A stretch of DNA of 31,212 bases, taken from the NCBI RefSeq assembly GCF_000159955.1, contig NZ_GG695973.1:164437-195648 (forward strand), in the 5' to 3' direction. Origin of the DNA: Paenibacillus sp. oral taxon 786 str. D14. GTDB taxonomy: Bacteria > Bacillota > Bacilli > Paenibacillales > Paenibacillaceae. The first letter of the stretch is position 1. Every line of letters starts with the position of its first letter. Shown here in pieces: positions 8,252 through 16,141 of this stretch. The notes below the pieces were generated by a model. It was not told where the DNA came from, made no database searches, and saw nothing but the letters and a program-made list of their open reading frames with translations. Both the position numbers and the translations under genes were made by a program.

Positions 8252-10333
8252 TTACCTTACAAAAGCTGCCGGAACGCCGCCGTCAATCGTCAGCATGCAG
8301 CCGGTTGTTTTCGCCGCCTTGGACGATGCAAAAAAGGCAACCCCTTCTGCGATATCCCGCGGATAAATATTGACCAGCAGCGTCGTGCGCTTGCGGTAAT
8401 ACTCCTCCAGTTGATCCGGCTCAATTCCATAAGCGGCAGCCCGTTCGTTCCGCCAATTGGAATTCCAAATCGCGGAGCCTTGCAAAATCGCATCCGGCAA
8501 AATCGTATTCACCCGAATGCCCAACTCCCCGCCTTCTGCCGCAATACAACGGGCTAAATGAGCCTCCAGTGCCTTGGCGGAGCTGTAGGCTGTGACGTTT
8601 TTGCCGGCATAAACAGAGTTTTTGGAGCCGATAAACACCATGCTTCCGCCAAGCCCCTGCTCCTTCATCAGCTTGAACGCTTCCCGCGCGACAAGAAAAT
8701 ACCCTGTTCCAAGCACCGACATATTCAAATTCCATTCCAGCAACGACGTTTCGGTGAACGGACTGGACGTGGCCAAACCGGCATTGTTGACGATAATATC
8801 GACGCCGCCATAGGTCAAAGCCGTTTCGGCATAAGCAGCCGCGACCTGCTCCTCCTGCGTCACGTCCATTTTCACCGCCAGCGCCCGGTTCTCCCCGTAT
8901 TTGGCGTTGATTTCGGCCGCAACCTTCTGCGCCCCTTCCAGATTGAGATCCGCCAGCACGACATGAGCCCCTTCTTCCGCCAGTCGCCGTGCCGTTTCAC
9001 TTCCGATGCCGCCAGCGCCTCCAGTGATAAACGCAACCTTGCGCGAAAATTCGGCTTCCAACGGAGCCAGCGACAATTTGTACAGCTCGAGCGGCCAATA
9101 TTCAACGTTGTAGGATTCGTTTTCGCTGAGGGATACGAACCGGCCAATCGCCGTCGCGCCTTTCATCACCGCGATCGCCCGATGATACAACGCCCCGCTG
9201 AGCTTGGAGTTCACCCAACTTTTTCCAGTGTTTAACATGCCGATACCAGGAATCAAAATCACACGCGGCGCTGCATCGAACATCACGTCATTCGCCTGCT
9301 TGTTGCGTTCAAAATAAGCCTGGTACTGCGCTTTGTACTCCGCGGTGCCTGCCTTCAGCTTCTCCTTCAAACCGGCGACATCGGCGGCATCCGGCTTCCA
9401 GTCGATGAACAAAGGCACCACCTTGGTATGCACCAAGTGATCGGGACAAGCGGCGCCAACCTGCGATAGCTCGCCTGCATCCCGACTGCAAACGAATTCG
9501 AGCACATCCGCCTCATCATCAAACGTCACGATGACCGGCTTCTCCCCACTGGCCAGCCCCCGAACCAGCGGCATGATCTCGGCAGCAATCGCCCGGCGTT
9601 GTTCAGCTTCCAACGGCTTGGCAGATTGCCCGCCAAATACGCGGCCTTCCTCGGCTTGAGCAGCGCTTTTTGCTTCAATATACGCTTCCGCTTCATTGAT
9701 AATGGCTATCGTTTTGGCGTAGCACTCCTCCTGCGTTTCACCCCAGGTCACCAATCCATGCTTCTCCATCAGTACCAGCTCCGCATGGGGGTTGGCCAAC
9801 ACACCTTCGGCGATCATTTTGGACAACGTGAACCCTGGACGGATGTAGGGAACCCAGACGAAACGGTTGCCATAGATTTCCCGGGCAATGTCTTGGCCGT
9901 TGTCGGAGCAGCACAAGCTGATAATCGCATCCGGATGCGTATGGTCCACATGCTTAAACGGCAAAAATGCATGCAGCAGCGTTTCAATCGATGCCCGAGG
10001 GTGCTTGGCGTCGATCATGCAATTCGCCAGATAAGCCACCATCTCTTCATCTGTCATTTCCTCCCGCTCAAACAGCGGACGGATATCGTCCATGCGCAAT
10101 CCGGTGAAATTGCCCGCTTTCATCGTCGCCAGATCCGAGCCGCTGCCCTTCACCCACATGACCTCGACGTCCCTGCCGCGGAAGTCCTTTTCGATTGTTT
10201 TGCTTGACGTGTTGCCGCCGCCCCAGTTGCATACCCGGCGATCTGCACCAAGCAGATTCGAACGGTAGACGAGCTGCTCCAAACCCGAGGATAAAACCGA
10301 TGCTTTAGATGAGTCCCATAAGTGCTGTACCAT
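8252..10333 (-). CDS. rhaEW: Bifunctional rhamnulose-1-phosphate aldolase / lactaldehyde dehydrogenase RhaEW
   Basis: 693 residues with two fused enzymes. The N-terminal half is a class II aldolase: CNWGGGNTSSK near 35-45, VKGSGSD near 62, HVDHTHPDA with zinc ligands near 128-133, and EKHGLVTWG near 191. The C-terminal third is a short-chain dehydrogenase with TGGAGGIG for NAD binding, NNAG, and a YSSAK catalytic Tyr-x3-Lys. It would split L-rhamnulose-1-phosphate and oxidise the resulting L-lactaldehyde to L-lactate, as known for the YuxG/RhaEW family. The frame is open to 10474, but the upstream part is lysine- and asparagine-rich leader; the ATG at 10333 begins the conserved MV-HLW. It precedes lutABC, consistent with lactate being the product. 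Confidence 0.92.
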   Translation of the reverse strand: MVQHLWDSSKASVLSSGLEQLVYRSNLLGADRRVCNWGGGNTSSKTIEKDFRGRDVEVMWVKGSGSDLATMKAGNFTGLRMDDIRPLFEREEMTDEEMVAYLANCMIDAKHPRASIETLLHAFLPFKHVDHTHPDAIISLCCSDNGQDIAREIYGNRFVWVPYIRPGFTLSKMIAEGVLANPHAELVLMEKHGLVTWGETQEECYAKTIAIINEAEAYIEAKSAAQAEEGRVFGGQSAKPLEAEQRRAIAAEIMPLVRGLASGEKPVIVTFDDEADVLEFVCSRDAGELSQVGAACPDHLVHTKVVPLFIDWKPDAADVAGLKEKLKAGTAEYKAQYQAYFERNKQANDVMFDAAPRVILIPGIGMLNTGKSWVNSKLSGALYHRAIAVMKGATAIGRFVSLSENESYNVEYWPLELYKLSLAPLEAEFSRKVAFITGGAGGIGSETARRLAEEGAHVVLADLNLEGAQKVAAEINAKYGENRALAVKMDVTQEEQVAAAYAETALTYGGVDIIVNNAGLATSSPFTETSLLEWNLNMSVLGTGYFLVAREAFKLMKEQGLGGSMVFIGSKNSVYAGKNVTAYSSAKALEAHLARCIAAEGGELGIRVNTILPDAILQGSAIWNSNWRNERAAAYGIEPDQLEEYYRKRTTLLVNIYPRDIAEGVAFFASSKAAKTTGCMLTIDGGVPAAFVR

Positions 10334-10420
10334 AATCCCTTCGATTACCTCCATTTTGTTTTGTTTGGTTTTTTCTTTATTTTTGTTTGTTTTAATTTTA
10401 AACGATTTGGGTTGTTTTGG

Positions 10421-10434
10421 GTATAGCGCTTTCA
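10421..10434. promoter_or_regulatory. Candidate cre site upstream of rhaEW
   Basis: GTATAGCGCTTTCA matches 12 of 14 positions of the CcpA consensus TGWNANCGNTNWCA. It lies about 90 bp before the rhaEW start, a reasonable place for catabolite repression of the rhaEW-lutABC unit. It is called by eye only. Confidence 0.4.
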
Positions 10435-10571
10435 AAAAAATTAACTTTGTTCTCTGCCTCTGTTGTCCCCCCATAGCCCCCTCTTTTGCACCATTATCCC
10501 TCTCGCTCAGGAGCTCTGGATTTCAGGGTCTCGGGAGGCTCAGTTTCCGAGAAGGAATCGTTGTTGGCCGC

Positions 10572-10690
10572 GAGGAACGGAGAATCGGCAGTAGATGACG
10601 GGGAACGTGGTATGGGCAACGGACAACGAGCAGCGGGTAACAGGCAACGAGCAATGGGCAACCAGCAGGGGGAAACGGGGAATGGGGAAC
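10572..10690. repeat. Degenerate 7-bp tandem repeat, about 17 units
   Basis: Seventeen consecutive heptamers fit a loose GRGNAAC pattern in unbroken phase, for example GAGGAAC, GGGGAAC, GGGCAAC, GGACAAC, GGGTAAC and AGGCAAC. A period of 7 is not a multiple of 3, so this is not protein repeat coding; the proline- and arginine-rich frame on the minus strand is a by-product. It lies between two transcription units, downstream of the ThuA-like gene terminator. Such heptamer tracts occur in several bacterial groups; I cannot assign it to a named family. Confidence 0.65.
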
Positions 10691-10772
10691 GGAGCCCTGA
10701 GTTCTTCACCTGTCTAAACGGGATAATCGTTAAAAAGACCGGCAGCGAGTACCTCCTCCCCCACCCTCTCCC

Positions 10773-10828
10773 ATCAAAAAAAAGAACTGATCCCCATAAG
10801 CAACTGAAGTGCTATAGGATCAGTTCTT
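10773..10828 (-). terminator. Intrinsic terminator after the ThuA-like gene
   Basis: A 12-bp perfect stem AAGAACTGATCC / GGATCAGTTCTT (10782-10793 and 10817-10828) is followed on the minus strand by a run of T (10776-10783). It lies 9 bp beyond the stop of the ThuA-like gene and would end the leftward SDR-AKR-ThuA transcript. Confidence 0.85.
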
Positions 10829-10836
10829 CTTTCAAC

Positions 10837-11490
10837 TTATTTTGCTTTTGCCGCCCACTTGGCCCCGCCCCGCAGCAGCTTTGCCACTTCTGGATGCTGG
10901 AACGAAGGCAGATGATGCCCCGGCATCAGGAACACCACTTTGCCAAGTCCATAAGAATGCGCCCAAGCCGCCGGCCATTCCTGGCCCTCATGGCGGTATG
11001 TGAGCAGCACCTTTTTGGCACAAAACGGATCAAATTCGAAGCGGTAAGGCTCCTCTGCCAGCGTAAACGGCTCGATTCCCTCCACAACCGGATGGCTTGC
11101 ATTCCCAAAGTCAGCTGCCACCCCAAACTCCAGCTCTGTGTAAGGCGGATGCTCCGTAAATTTAGCGCCGATCAGTTGAGCCAGCTCCGGGCGCACCTGC
11201 AGCGAAATTCCGTTGTGCACGACAAGCAGACCGCCGCCGTTCGCTACGTAAGTGAGCAGTCCCGCCGCCTGCTCTGCGCTAACCGCCTCCTCCCAGCGGT
11301 CGGTGTACGAGATACAGAGGTCGTAGTTCTCCAGCGCGTCTCCAGCCAACTGGTCGTAGTCCAGGCTGACCGTCAGCTCGAAATCCTCCTTCAGGATCTG
11401 CTGTAACCGTTCCTGCACGGCATTTAGCGGATGATACGGCGCATCCGCGTTATTCCCGATCACCAAGGCTTGTTTCCGCACATGGCTCAT
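10837..11490 (-). CDS. ThuA-like domain protein
   Basis: 217 residues of the ThuA (trehalose-utilization-like) glutamine-amidotransferase fold: ALVIGNN at the N-terminus, YDLCISYTDRW near 55, then GGGLLVVHNG near 85, and the C-terminal GKVVFLMPGHHLPSFQHPE. The class I amidotransferase Cys-His pair is not evident, as is usual for ThuA proteins, whose reaction is largely unknown; several occur beside sugar dehydrogenases. Here it is the third gene after an SDR and an aldo/keto reductase, 21 bp after the latter, and is followed by a terminator. A role in sugar or sugar-acid oxidation is likely, but the substrate is unknown. Confidence 0.8.
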   Translation of the reverse strand: MSHVRKQALVIGNNADAPYHPLNAVQERLQQILKEDFELTVSLDYDQLAGDALENYDLCISYTDRWEEAVSAEQAAGLLTYVANGGGLLVVHNGISLQVRPELAQLIGAKFTEHPPYTELEFGVAADFGNASHPVVEGIEPFTLAEEPYRFEFDPFCAKKVLLTYRHEGQEWPAAWAHSYGLGKVVFLMPGHHLPSFQHPEVAKLLRGGAKWAAKAK

Positions 11491-11511
11491 CTCTTGTCTC
11501 CCCCTCCTTTT

Positions 11512-12489
11512 TTACCAAGCGTAAGCTTGAGGTGCTGCACCGCCTGGGCCTGGGAAAATTGCATCCAATCGCTTCATCACCGCTTCATCCAGCTTGATAT
11601 CTACCACCCGGAGCGTATCTTGGAACTGTTCGAATGTACGCGGTCCGATGATCGGTGCAGTCATGGCCGGATGCGCCAGCGTCCAAGCCAACGCCACGTT
11701 CGCTTCGCTTTCGCCCAGTTCCCGGCAAAGCGCCGAAAACGCCTCAAGCTGCGAACGGAACTTCTCATAGCGGTTGTCGTTGGCCGTGCGCGAACCCTCC
11801 AGCTTCTTCGCTGCGTTGCCGCCCAGCAAGCCGCCTTCAAGCGGGCTCCAGGCCACGACGCCAATCCCGAGATGCTCCGCCGCCGGCAGCACCTCCAGCT
11901 CCGGTAATCGGCAGAGCAAATTATATTTATGCTGCTCCGAGACCAGGCCAAGCATATGGCGATTCTTCGCCTCATATTGCGCCTTCACCAAGTCCCAACC
12001 GGCAAAGTTGCTGGACCCGACATAACCGATTTTTCCTTGGACAATCGCAATTTGGAACGCTTCCCACAGTTCATCCCAGGATACGTTACGGTCAATGTGA
12101 TGCATTTGGTACAGCTCGATATGGTCGGTTTGCAGCCGGCGCAGCGAGCCTTCCAGATGTCGGCGGATTTTGTAGGAAGACAACCCTGCCGGACTATTTG
12201 GACCATCCAAAGGATCGCTCATATCGCCATGGACTTTTGTCGCCAGCACGACTTTTTCCCGGCGTCCTCCCCCTTGGGCGAACCAGCGGCCAATGATTTC
12301 TTCAGTCTTTCCGGCGTTCTTGCCCCATCCGTAAATGTTGGCCGTATCGAAGAAGTTCACTCCCGCGTCCAGCGCCGCATCCATGATTCGGAACGCTTCC
12401 TTCTCGTCGGTGTTCACTCCGAAGTTCATCGTGCCCAGGCACAGCTTGCTTACTTTTAAACCGGAACGACCCAAATACGTATATTCCAT
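11512..12489 (-). CDS. Aldo/keto reductase
   Basis: 325 residues of an NADP-dependent (alpha/beta)8-barrel reductase. The catalytic tetrad is visible: Asp and Tyr in FFDTANIYGWG, Lys in VLATKVHG, His in LYQMHHID. The SSNFAGW and IIGPRTFEQ blocks, the second probably in cofactor binding, are also typical. The ATG at 12489 lies 8 bases after GGAGG; the earlier ATG at 12504 contains that binding site and is rejected. It is flanked by an SDR upstream and a ThuA-like gene downstream on the same strand. Next to rhamnose and fucose pathways it could reduce L-lactaldehyde to 1,2-propanediol, but a sugar substrate is equally possible. Confidence 0.88.
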   Translation of the reverse strand: MEYTYLGRSGLKVSKLCLGTMNFGVNTDEKEAFRIMDAALDAGVNFFDTANIYGWGKNAGKTEEIIGRWFAQGGGRREKVVLATKVHGDMSDPLDGPNSPAGLSSYKIRRHLEGSLRRLQTDHIELYQMHHIDRNVSWDELWEAFQIAIVQGKIGYVGSSNFAGWDLVKAQYEAKNRHMLGLVSEQHKYNLLCRLPELEVLPAAEHLGIGVVAWSPLEGGLLGGNAAKKLEGSRTANDNRYEKFRSQLEAFSALCRELGESEANVALAWTLAHPAMTAPIIGPRTFEQFQDTLRVVDIKLDEAVMKRLDAIFPGPGGAAPQAYAW

Positions 12490-12545
12490 TGCTGATTCCT
12501 CCATTTTTATAGAATAAGTTCACGAACGAAAAAAAGGCTCTAAAC

Positions 12546-13280
12546 CTACCACGGCAAAACGTGTCCATCCACATCGAGGAATACGGGCTTCTCAAGAGGT
12601 TTGTCCTCCCGTTCCATCGCCTCGCGGATGATGCCCCACAGTTTGCCAGCGGATTGCTCCGGTGTGAGGGGAGCCGCGGCATCCTTCTCGCCGCGCATAA
12701 AGGTCTGCACCCAACCGGGATGCAGCACCAGCACTTGTCCGCCTTGCGCTTTTATGCCGTTATGTACGACATTCGAGTGCATATTCACCGCCGCCTTCGA
12801 CATCGTATAAGCGAACCAGCTGTCTCTGTAGCACTGGCCAACGCTGCCTGCTTCCGAGGAGATATTGGCGATCGTGCGACCGTTGCTGTTCAGGATCAGC
12901 CCGATTAATGCATTTGTCATACGCAGGCTTCCGAGCGCGTTCACGTTATATACCTGCAGCATTTCTTCAAAGTTCAGTTCGCCAAGCACCGTCGTTTCAA
13001 TATCGCCCAAGATCGCCGCATTATTGATCAGCAGGTCGAGCGATTCCGTATGCTCCTTCACTTTGGCTGCTGCTGCCTGTACGCTGGCATCGCTGCCCAC
13101 GTCCAGATCCACGAGGGTCAACTGTTCTCCGTACGCTGAAGCCAGCTCCGGCAACGCCTGTTCCTTGTGGTTAAATCTCCCGGCAAAGACTTGGTGCCCT
13201 TCCTCCAGCAGTTTGCGCACCAATTCCAGTCCGATGCCGTAATCAGCGCCGGTCACCAATGCCGTATACCTCATTGCCAT
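12546..13280 (-). CDS. Short-chain dehydrogenase/reductase
   Basis: 244 residues of a classical SDR: TGADYGIG near 8 for NAD(P) binding, DLDVGS for the adenine pocket, NNAAI near 85, ISSEAGS near 133 with the catalytic Ser, and YTMSKAA with the Tyr-x3-Lys pair near 151. The C-terminal LHPGWVQTFM is also typical. The frame extends to 13328; the ATG at 13280 follows GGAG with good spacing, and a second ATG two codons later is also possible. It is the first gene of the SDR-AKR-ThuA unit, and a cre-like site overlaps its likely -10 element. The substrate is unknown. Confidence 0.85.
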   Translation of the reverse strand: MAMRYTALVTGADYGIGLELVRKLLEEGHQVFAGRFNHKEQALPELASAYGEQLTLVDLDVGSDASVQAAAAKVKEHTESLDLLINNAAILGDIETTVLGELNFEEMLQVYNVNALGSLRMTNALIGLILNSNGRTIANISSEAGSVGQCYRDSWFAYTMSKAAVNMHSNVVHNGIKAQGGQVLVLHPGWVQTFMRGEKDAAAPLTPEQSAGKLWGIIREAMEREDKPLEKPVFLDVDGHVLPW

Positions 13281-13336
13281 CCACTCCTCTCCTTCGAAGC
13301 CCGCCCGTTCTTCCTGAGAAGGCCGCAATCTCTTTT

Positions 13337-13352
13337 ATTGTAAACGCTTTTA
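13337..13352 (-). promoter_or_regulatory. cre-like site overlapping the -10 of the SDR operon
   Basis: TGTAAACGCTTTTA (13339-13352) matches all but one position of the CcpA cre consensus. On the minus strand TACAAT (13337-13342) is a likely -10 for the SDR-AKR-ThuA unit, with only a weak -35, so CcpA binding would block the promoter. This suggests catabolite repression of this unit when glucose-type sugars are present. Confidence 0.55.
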
Positions 13353-13357
13353 TCCAA

Positions 13358-13390
13358 CGATAAAAGAGGGCATGCCTTTCGGCAGCCCCC
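13358..13390 (-). terminator. Intrinsic terminator after fucU
   Basis: On the minus strand GGGC-T-GCC, loop GAAA, GGC-AT-GCCC (13368-13388) is followed by TCTTTTAT. It begins 15 bp beyond the fucU stop and ends the leftward fuc operon. The promoter of the SDR unit begins immediately after it. Confidence 0.65.
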
Positions 13391-13404
13391 TGCGAGTATG
13401 AGCT

Positions 13405-13836
13405 TTACAATGTGACAACGCCTTTTTTCAGAATTAGGTTAGCGTATAACGCCTTCTCCCCGGTAGAGACGATCGCATACGCCTGTTTGGCCCGTTCGTA
13501 AAAAGCGAACCGCTCGACCTCTTCAAACGGCTGAGCCGCTGGATGGTGACGGCTTACGATCCTTCGGTACTCCTCCCAGATTGGTGTTTCCACCGGATCA
13601 CCGGGCATCACCGCCATCAATGCGACCGGATGGTCCACGTAACTGTCGAGCGGGAACAACGGCAGGATCGCTTCCAGCAAATCGGGGATTCCGTGGCCGT
13701 CGCAACGGATCAATCGCTGGGCATGGCTCGCGGCTGGAAAATTGCCGTCAGCAAGCACAATCTCGTCCGAATGCCCCATCTCCATTAATATTTTTAGCAG
13801 TTCCGGCGAAAGCAGGCTGGATATGCCCTTTAACAT
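13405..13836 (-). CDS. fucU: L-fucose mutarotase FucU (RbsD/FucU family)
   Basis: 143 residues, the usual size for FucU (about 140). Typical segments are MGHSDEIVLADGNFPA near 20, RCDGHGIPDLLEAILPLFPLD near 43-63, and YANLILKKGV at the C-terminus. It interconverts the anomers of L-fucose so that the isomerase gets the right one; a similar role with L-rhamnose is also possible. The ATG overlaps the end of the kinase pseudogene by 7 bp, so its translation may be coupled to ribosomes finishing that gene. Premature stopping in the broken kinase could therefore lower FucU output. A terminator follows. Confidence 0.92.
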   Translation of the reverse strand: MLKGISSLLSPELLKILMEMGHSDEIVLADGNFPAASHAQRLIRCDGHGIPDLLEAILPLFPLDSYVDHPVALMAVMPGDPVETPIWEEYRRIVSRHHPAAQPFEEVERFAFYERAKQAYAIVSTGEKALYANLILKKGVVTL

Positions 13837-15411
13837 GGGATCGACCTCCCCAGTCGTTCGAATCGCTCGTAAGCGGCAGCCCAGAGGGCTGTGCGCTTCT
13901 CGTTCTCCGGCTCTGTCTCTTGCTTCGGCTCATACACTTGAAACGGGAATGAAGCCTTCACCAATTCCAGGCCTTCTTGCAGGTCTTTAAGCCAGCCGCC
14001 GGTCCGCAGCTGGACCAGCAGGTTGCCGATCGCGCTGGCCTCCACCGGTCCCGCCCATACCGGACGGCCGATCGCCTCCGCAGTTAAGCGGCAGAGCAGT
14101 TCGTTTTGAATGCCGCCGCCCACCATATGCAGCCCGGCAAATCGAGAGCCGGTCAGCTCCTCGGCCTGCTCCAGCACCTGGCGGTAGCGGAGTGCCAGGC
14201 TCTCGAGGATGCAGCGGGCGAAGGCCCCCGGCGAATCCGGCACCGGCTGGCCGGTTTCCCGGCAATACGCCCGGATCTCTTCCGGCATGTCAGCCGGATT
14301 CATAAACCGCAGATCATCCGGATCGATCAAGCTGCGCAGCGGCTTGGCCCGTTCCGCCAATTCCACCAACTCGGCGAAGGTATAGGCTTCGCCGGCCTGC
14401 TCCCATTTGCGTTTACATTCCTGGAGGATCCATAGGCCCATGATGTTTTTGAGCAAATGGTAGGTGCCGTCTACGCCGCCCTCGTTGGAAAATTGCCGCT
14501 CCAGCACCGCCGGCGTCAGCAAGGGCTTCGCCATTTGCGTCCCCAGCAGCGACCAGGTGCCGCTGACAAGGTAGGCGAACGCCGGCGAATCTGCCGGTAC
14601 CGCCGCCGCTGCGGACTCCGTGTCGTGCGAGGCGACGGCGATTGTTTTGATCGGCGGCACATCAAGCTCGGCGCACACCTCCGCCGTCAGTTCCCCGATC
14701 ACGGTCCCTGGGGGAACCGGATCGGGGAAGATCGTGCTTGGAATGCCCAGCTGCTCCATCAACGCGGAGTTCCACGCGCCCCGCCCCGGGTCGAACAGCC
14801 CCGTCGTGGTCGCCATCGTAAATTCGCAGACCCGCCGACCGGTCAGGAAATAGCTCAGCAGATCCGGCGTCAACAGCAGCGTTTCGGCCAAGTCGAGCTT
14901 GGGGGATCCGGCTTTTTTCATGGCATATAGCTGATATAACGTGTTAAAAGGCATAAACTGCAGTCCGCTTTCGCGGAACAATCGCTCCGCACCAACCAGG
15001 GCGGATACCTCTTCGACCAACCCTTCGGTTTGACGATCCCGATAGTGGTACGGGATGCCTAACAGCTCGCCGTTTCGATCCAACAGGCCAAAATCGACGC
15101 CCCAGGTGTCAGGTGTCGATGGCACAGCTCTCCGGCCGATATCCGGCCTGGAACGCTTTGCGAATGCCGGTTTTGATCTCCCGCAGCAGCATCGGCGTAT
15201 CCCAATGCAGGTGCCCGCCGATCTGAACCGGAACGTTCGGGAAACGGTGGATCTCGGTGATGTGCAACTTCCGAACGCCGGGCGCATCAGCAGTGGCACC
15301 AGTAGAGTTATCCGGGCTTTCGGAACGGATTTCGCCAATGAATGCCCGGCCGCTGCTCGCGCCCAAGTCAAACGCGAGGACGCAAGGAACGTGTTGTTGT
15401 TCCGATGACAT
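13830..15411 (-). pseudogene. fucK: L-fuculokinase (RhaB-like FGGY kinase), frameshifted by a 7-bp tandem duplication
   Basis: The reading frame is split. The N-terminal 100 residues (15411 down to 15109) hold LAFDLGASSGRAF and end at CAIDT followed by TGA. The remaining 424 residues continue one frame over from TWGVDFGLLDRNGELLG and carry SHDTESAAAAV, SGTWSL and VGGGIQNELLC. The break is a perfect tandem repeat of AGGTGTC (15104-15110 and 15111-15117, plus strand); removing one copy restores an unbroken kinase of about 524 residues. It belongs to the rhamnulokinase branch of FGGY kinases, but its place between fucA and fucU argues for L-fuculose as substrate. It is either a recent mutation, a reversible slippage switch or a sequencing error. 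The only other such kinase here is rhaB. Confidence 0.85.
15104..15117. repeat. Perfect 7-bp tandem duplication in the fuculokinase gene
   Basis: AGGTGTC occurs twice back to back. The second copy is exactly what shifts the frame of the kinase: with one copy the minus strand reads Ile-Asp-Thr-Trp-Gly-Val-Asp, the conserved FGGY segment. Confidence 0.9.
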
Positions 15412-15428
15412 GCGTTTTCACCGTCCGA

Positions 15429-16088
15429 TCACTTCATTTTTTGAAGCAGCGCAATCCGGTAGTCTTCGCTTTCAAGTGCGGCGATATCTGCGACCTCCTG
15501 ATCCGTTAACGGGACAAGCGTTCCCGCCGCTTTCGCGCTTAAGTAAATTTTCGCGCTCTCCTCCACAACCTGGGTCCGGTAGTAGGCCTCCCGCAAATTT
15601 CGGCCTGTCGTCACCAGCCCATGGTTCCCCAGCAAAATCGAGCTCGCCTCATTCACCTTCTCGGTGACTGCGTTCGCCAGCAATTCCGTGGTTGGGATCA
15701 AATAAGGGATAAATGCCGTTCGTCCAACCAATGCGGCCTGGTCCGGGAACATGATCGGCAACTCTCGCTCAATCAGCGTAAAAGCGATGCAATGGGCCGG
15801 GTGCGTATGCACCATCGCTCCCATGTCAGGCTTTTGGCGGTAGCCGTAAAGATGCATCAGCACCTCGGACGACGGGCGCAGGCCGATATCGGTCACCTCC
15901 CCGGTTGGGATATCCACTTCGATCCACTGCTCAGGCTCGATCTCCTCCAGCGCGAAGCCGCTGGGCGACAAGTACATCTTGTCGCCGGCCCGGGCGCTGA
16001 TGTTGCCGCCCGGCCCTACAACCAACCCGCTCGCTACGATTTTGCGGGCATATTTGCACAGTTCTTGGCGCGTTTCCATGTTTTGCAT
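15429..16088 (-). CDS. fucA: L-fuculose-phosphate aldolase FucA
   Basis: 219 residues, the usual size for FucA (215 in E. coli). A class II zinc aldolase that cleaves L-fuculose-1-phosphate to dihydroxyacetone phosphate and L-lactaldehyde. Motifs are GPGGNIS near 25-31, LSPSGF near 40, RPSSE with catalytic Glu75, VHTHP with zinc ligands His94 and His96, and GNHG with His156. The ATG lies nine bases after AAGGAG. It is 54 bp after fucI and 17 bp before the kinase pseudogene. Without a working fuculokinase its substrate would not form unless another kinase such as RhaB substitutes. Confidence 0.93.
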   Translation of the reverse strand: MQNMETRQELCKYARKIVASGLVVGPGGNISARAGDKMYLSPSGFALEEIEPEQWIEVDIPTGEVTDIGLRPSSEVLMHLYGYRQKPDMGAMVHTHPAHCIAFTLIERELPIMFPDQAALVGRTAFIPYLIPTTELLANAVTEKVNEASSILLGNHGLVTTGRNLREAYYRTQVVEESAKIYLSAKAAGTLVPLTDQEVADIAALESEDYRIALLQKMK

Positions 16089-16141
16089 TGCGTTGTTCTC
16101 CTTTTTTTATGATGCTTGTATCTTGTATGCCGAGTAATGGT

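Larger units (their letters stand above)
10334..10836. other. 503-bp intergenic region: rhaEW leader, cre-like site, 7-bp repeats, terminator
   Basis: No gene is supported here. From left to right: an A/C-rich (minus strand) leader of rhaEW with repeated AAAACAAA words (about 10348-10400), a cre-like site at 10421-10434, a degenerate 7-bp tandem repeat at 10572-10690, and the terminator of the ThuA-like gene at 10773-10828. Open frames across the repeat on either strand are products of the repeat, not genes. I could not find a convincing -35/-10 pair for rhaEW. Confidence 0.6.

Noticed and set aside
10600..10690. CRISPR-like array
   Set aside because: The repeats are 7 bp and contiguous with no spacers and no cas genes nearby.
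10494..10709. Proline- and arginine-rich 71-codon frame on the minus strand
   Set aside because: It is the translation of the 7-bp tandem repeat; a period of 7 shifts the frame each unit, so no coding constraint is possible.
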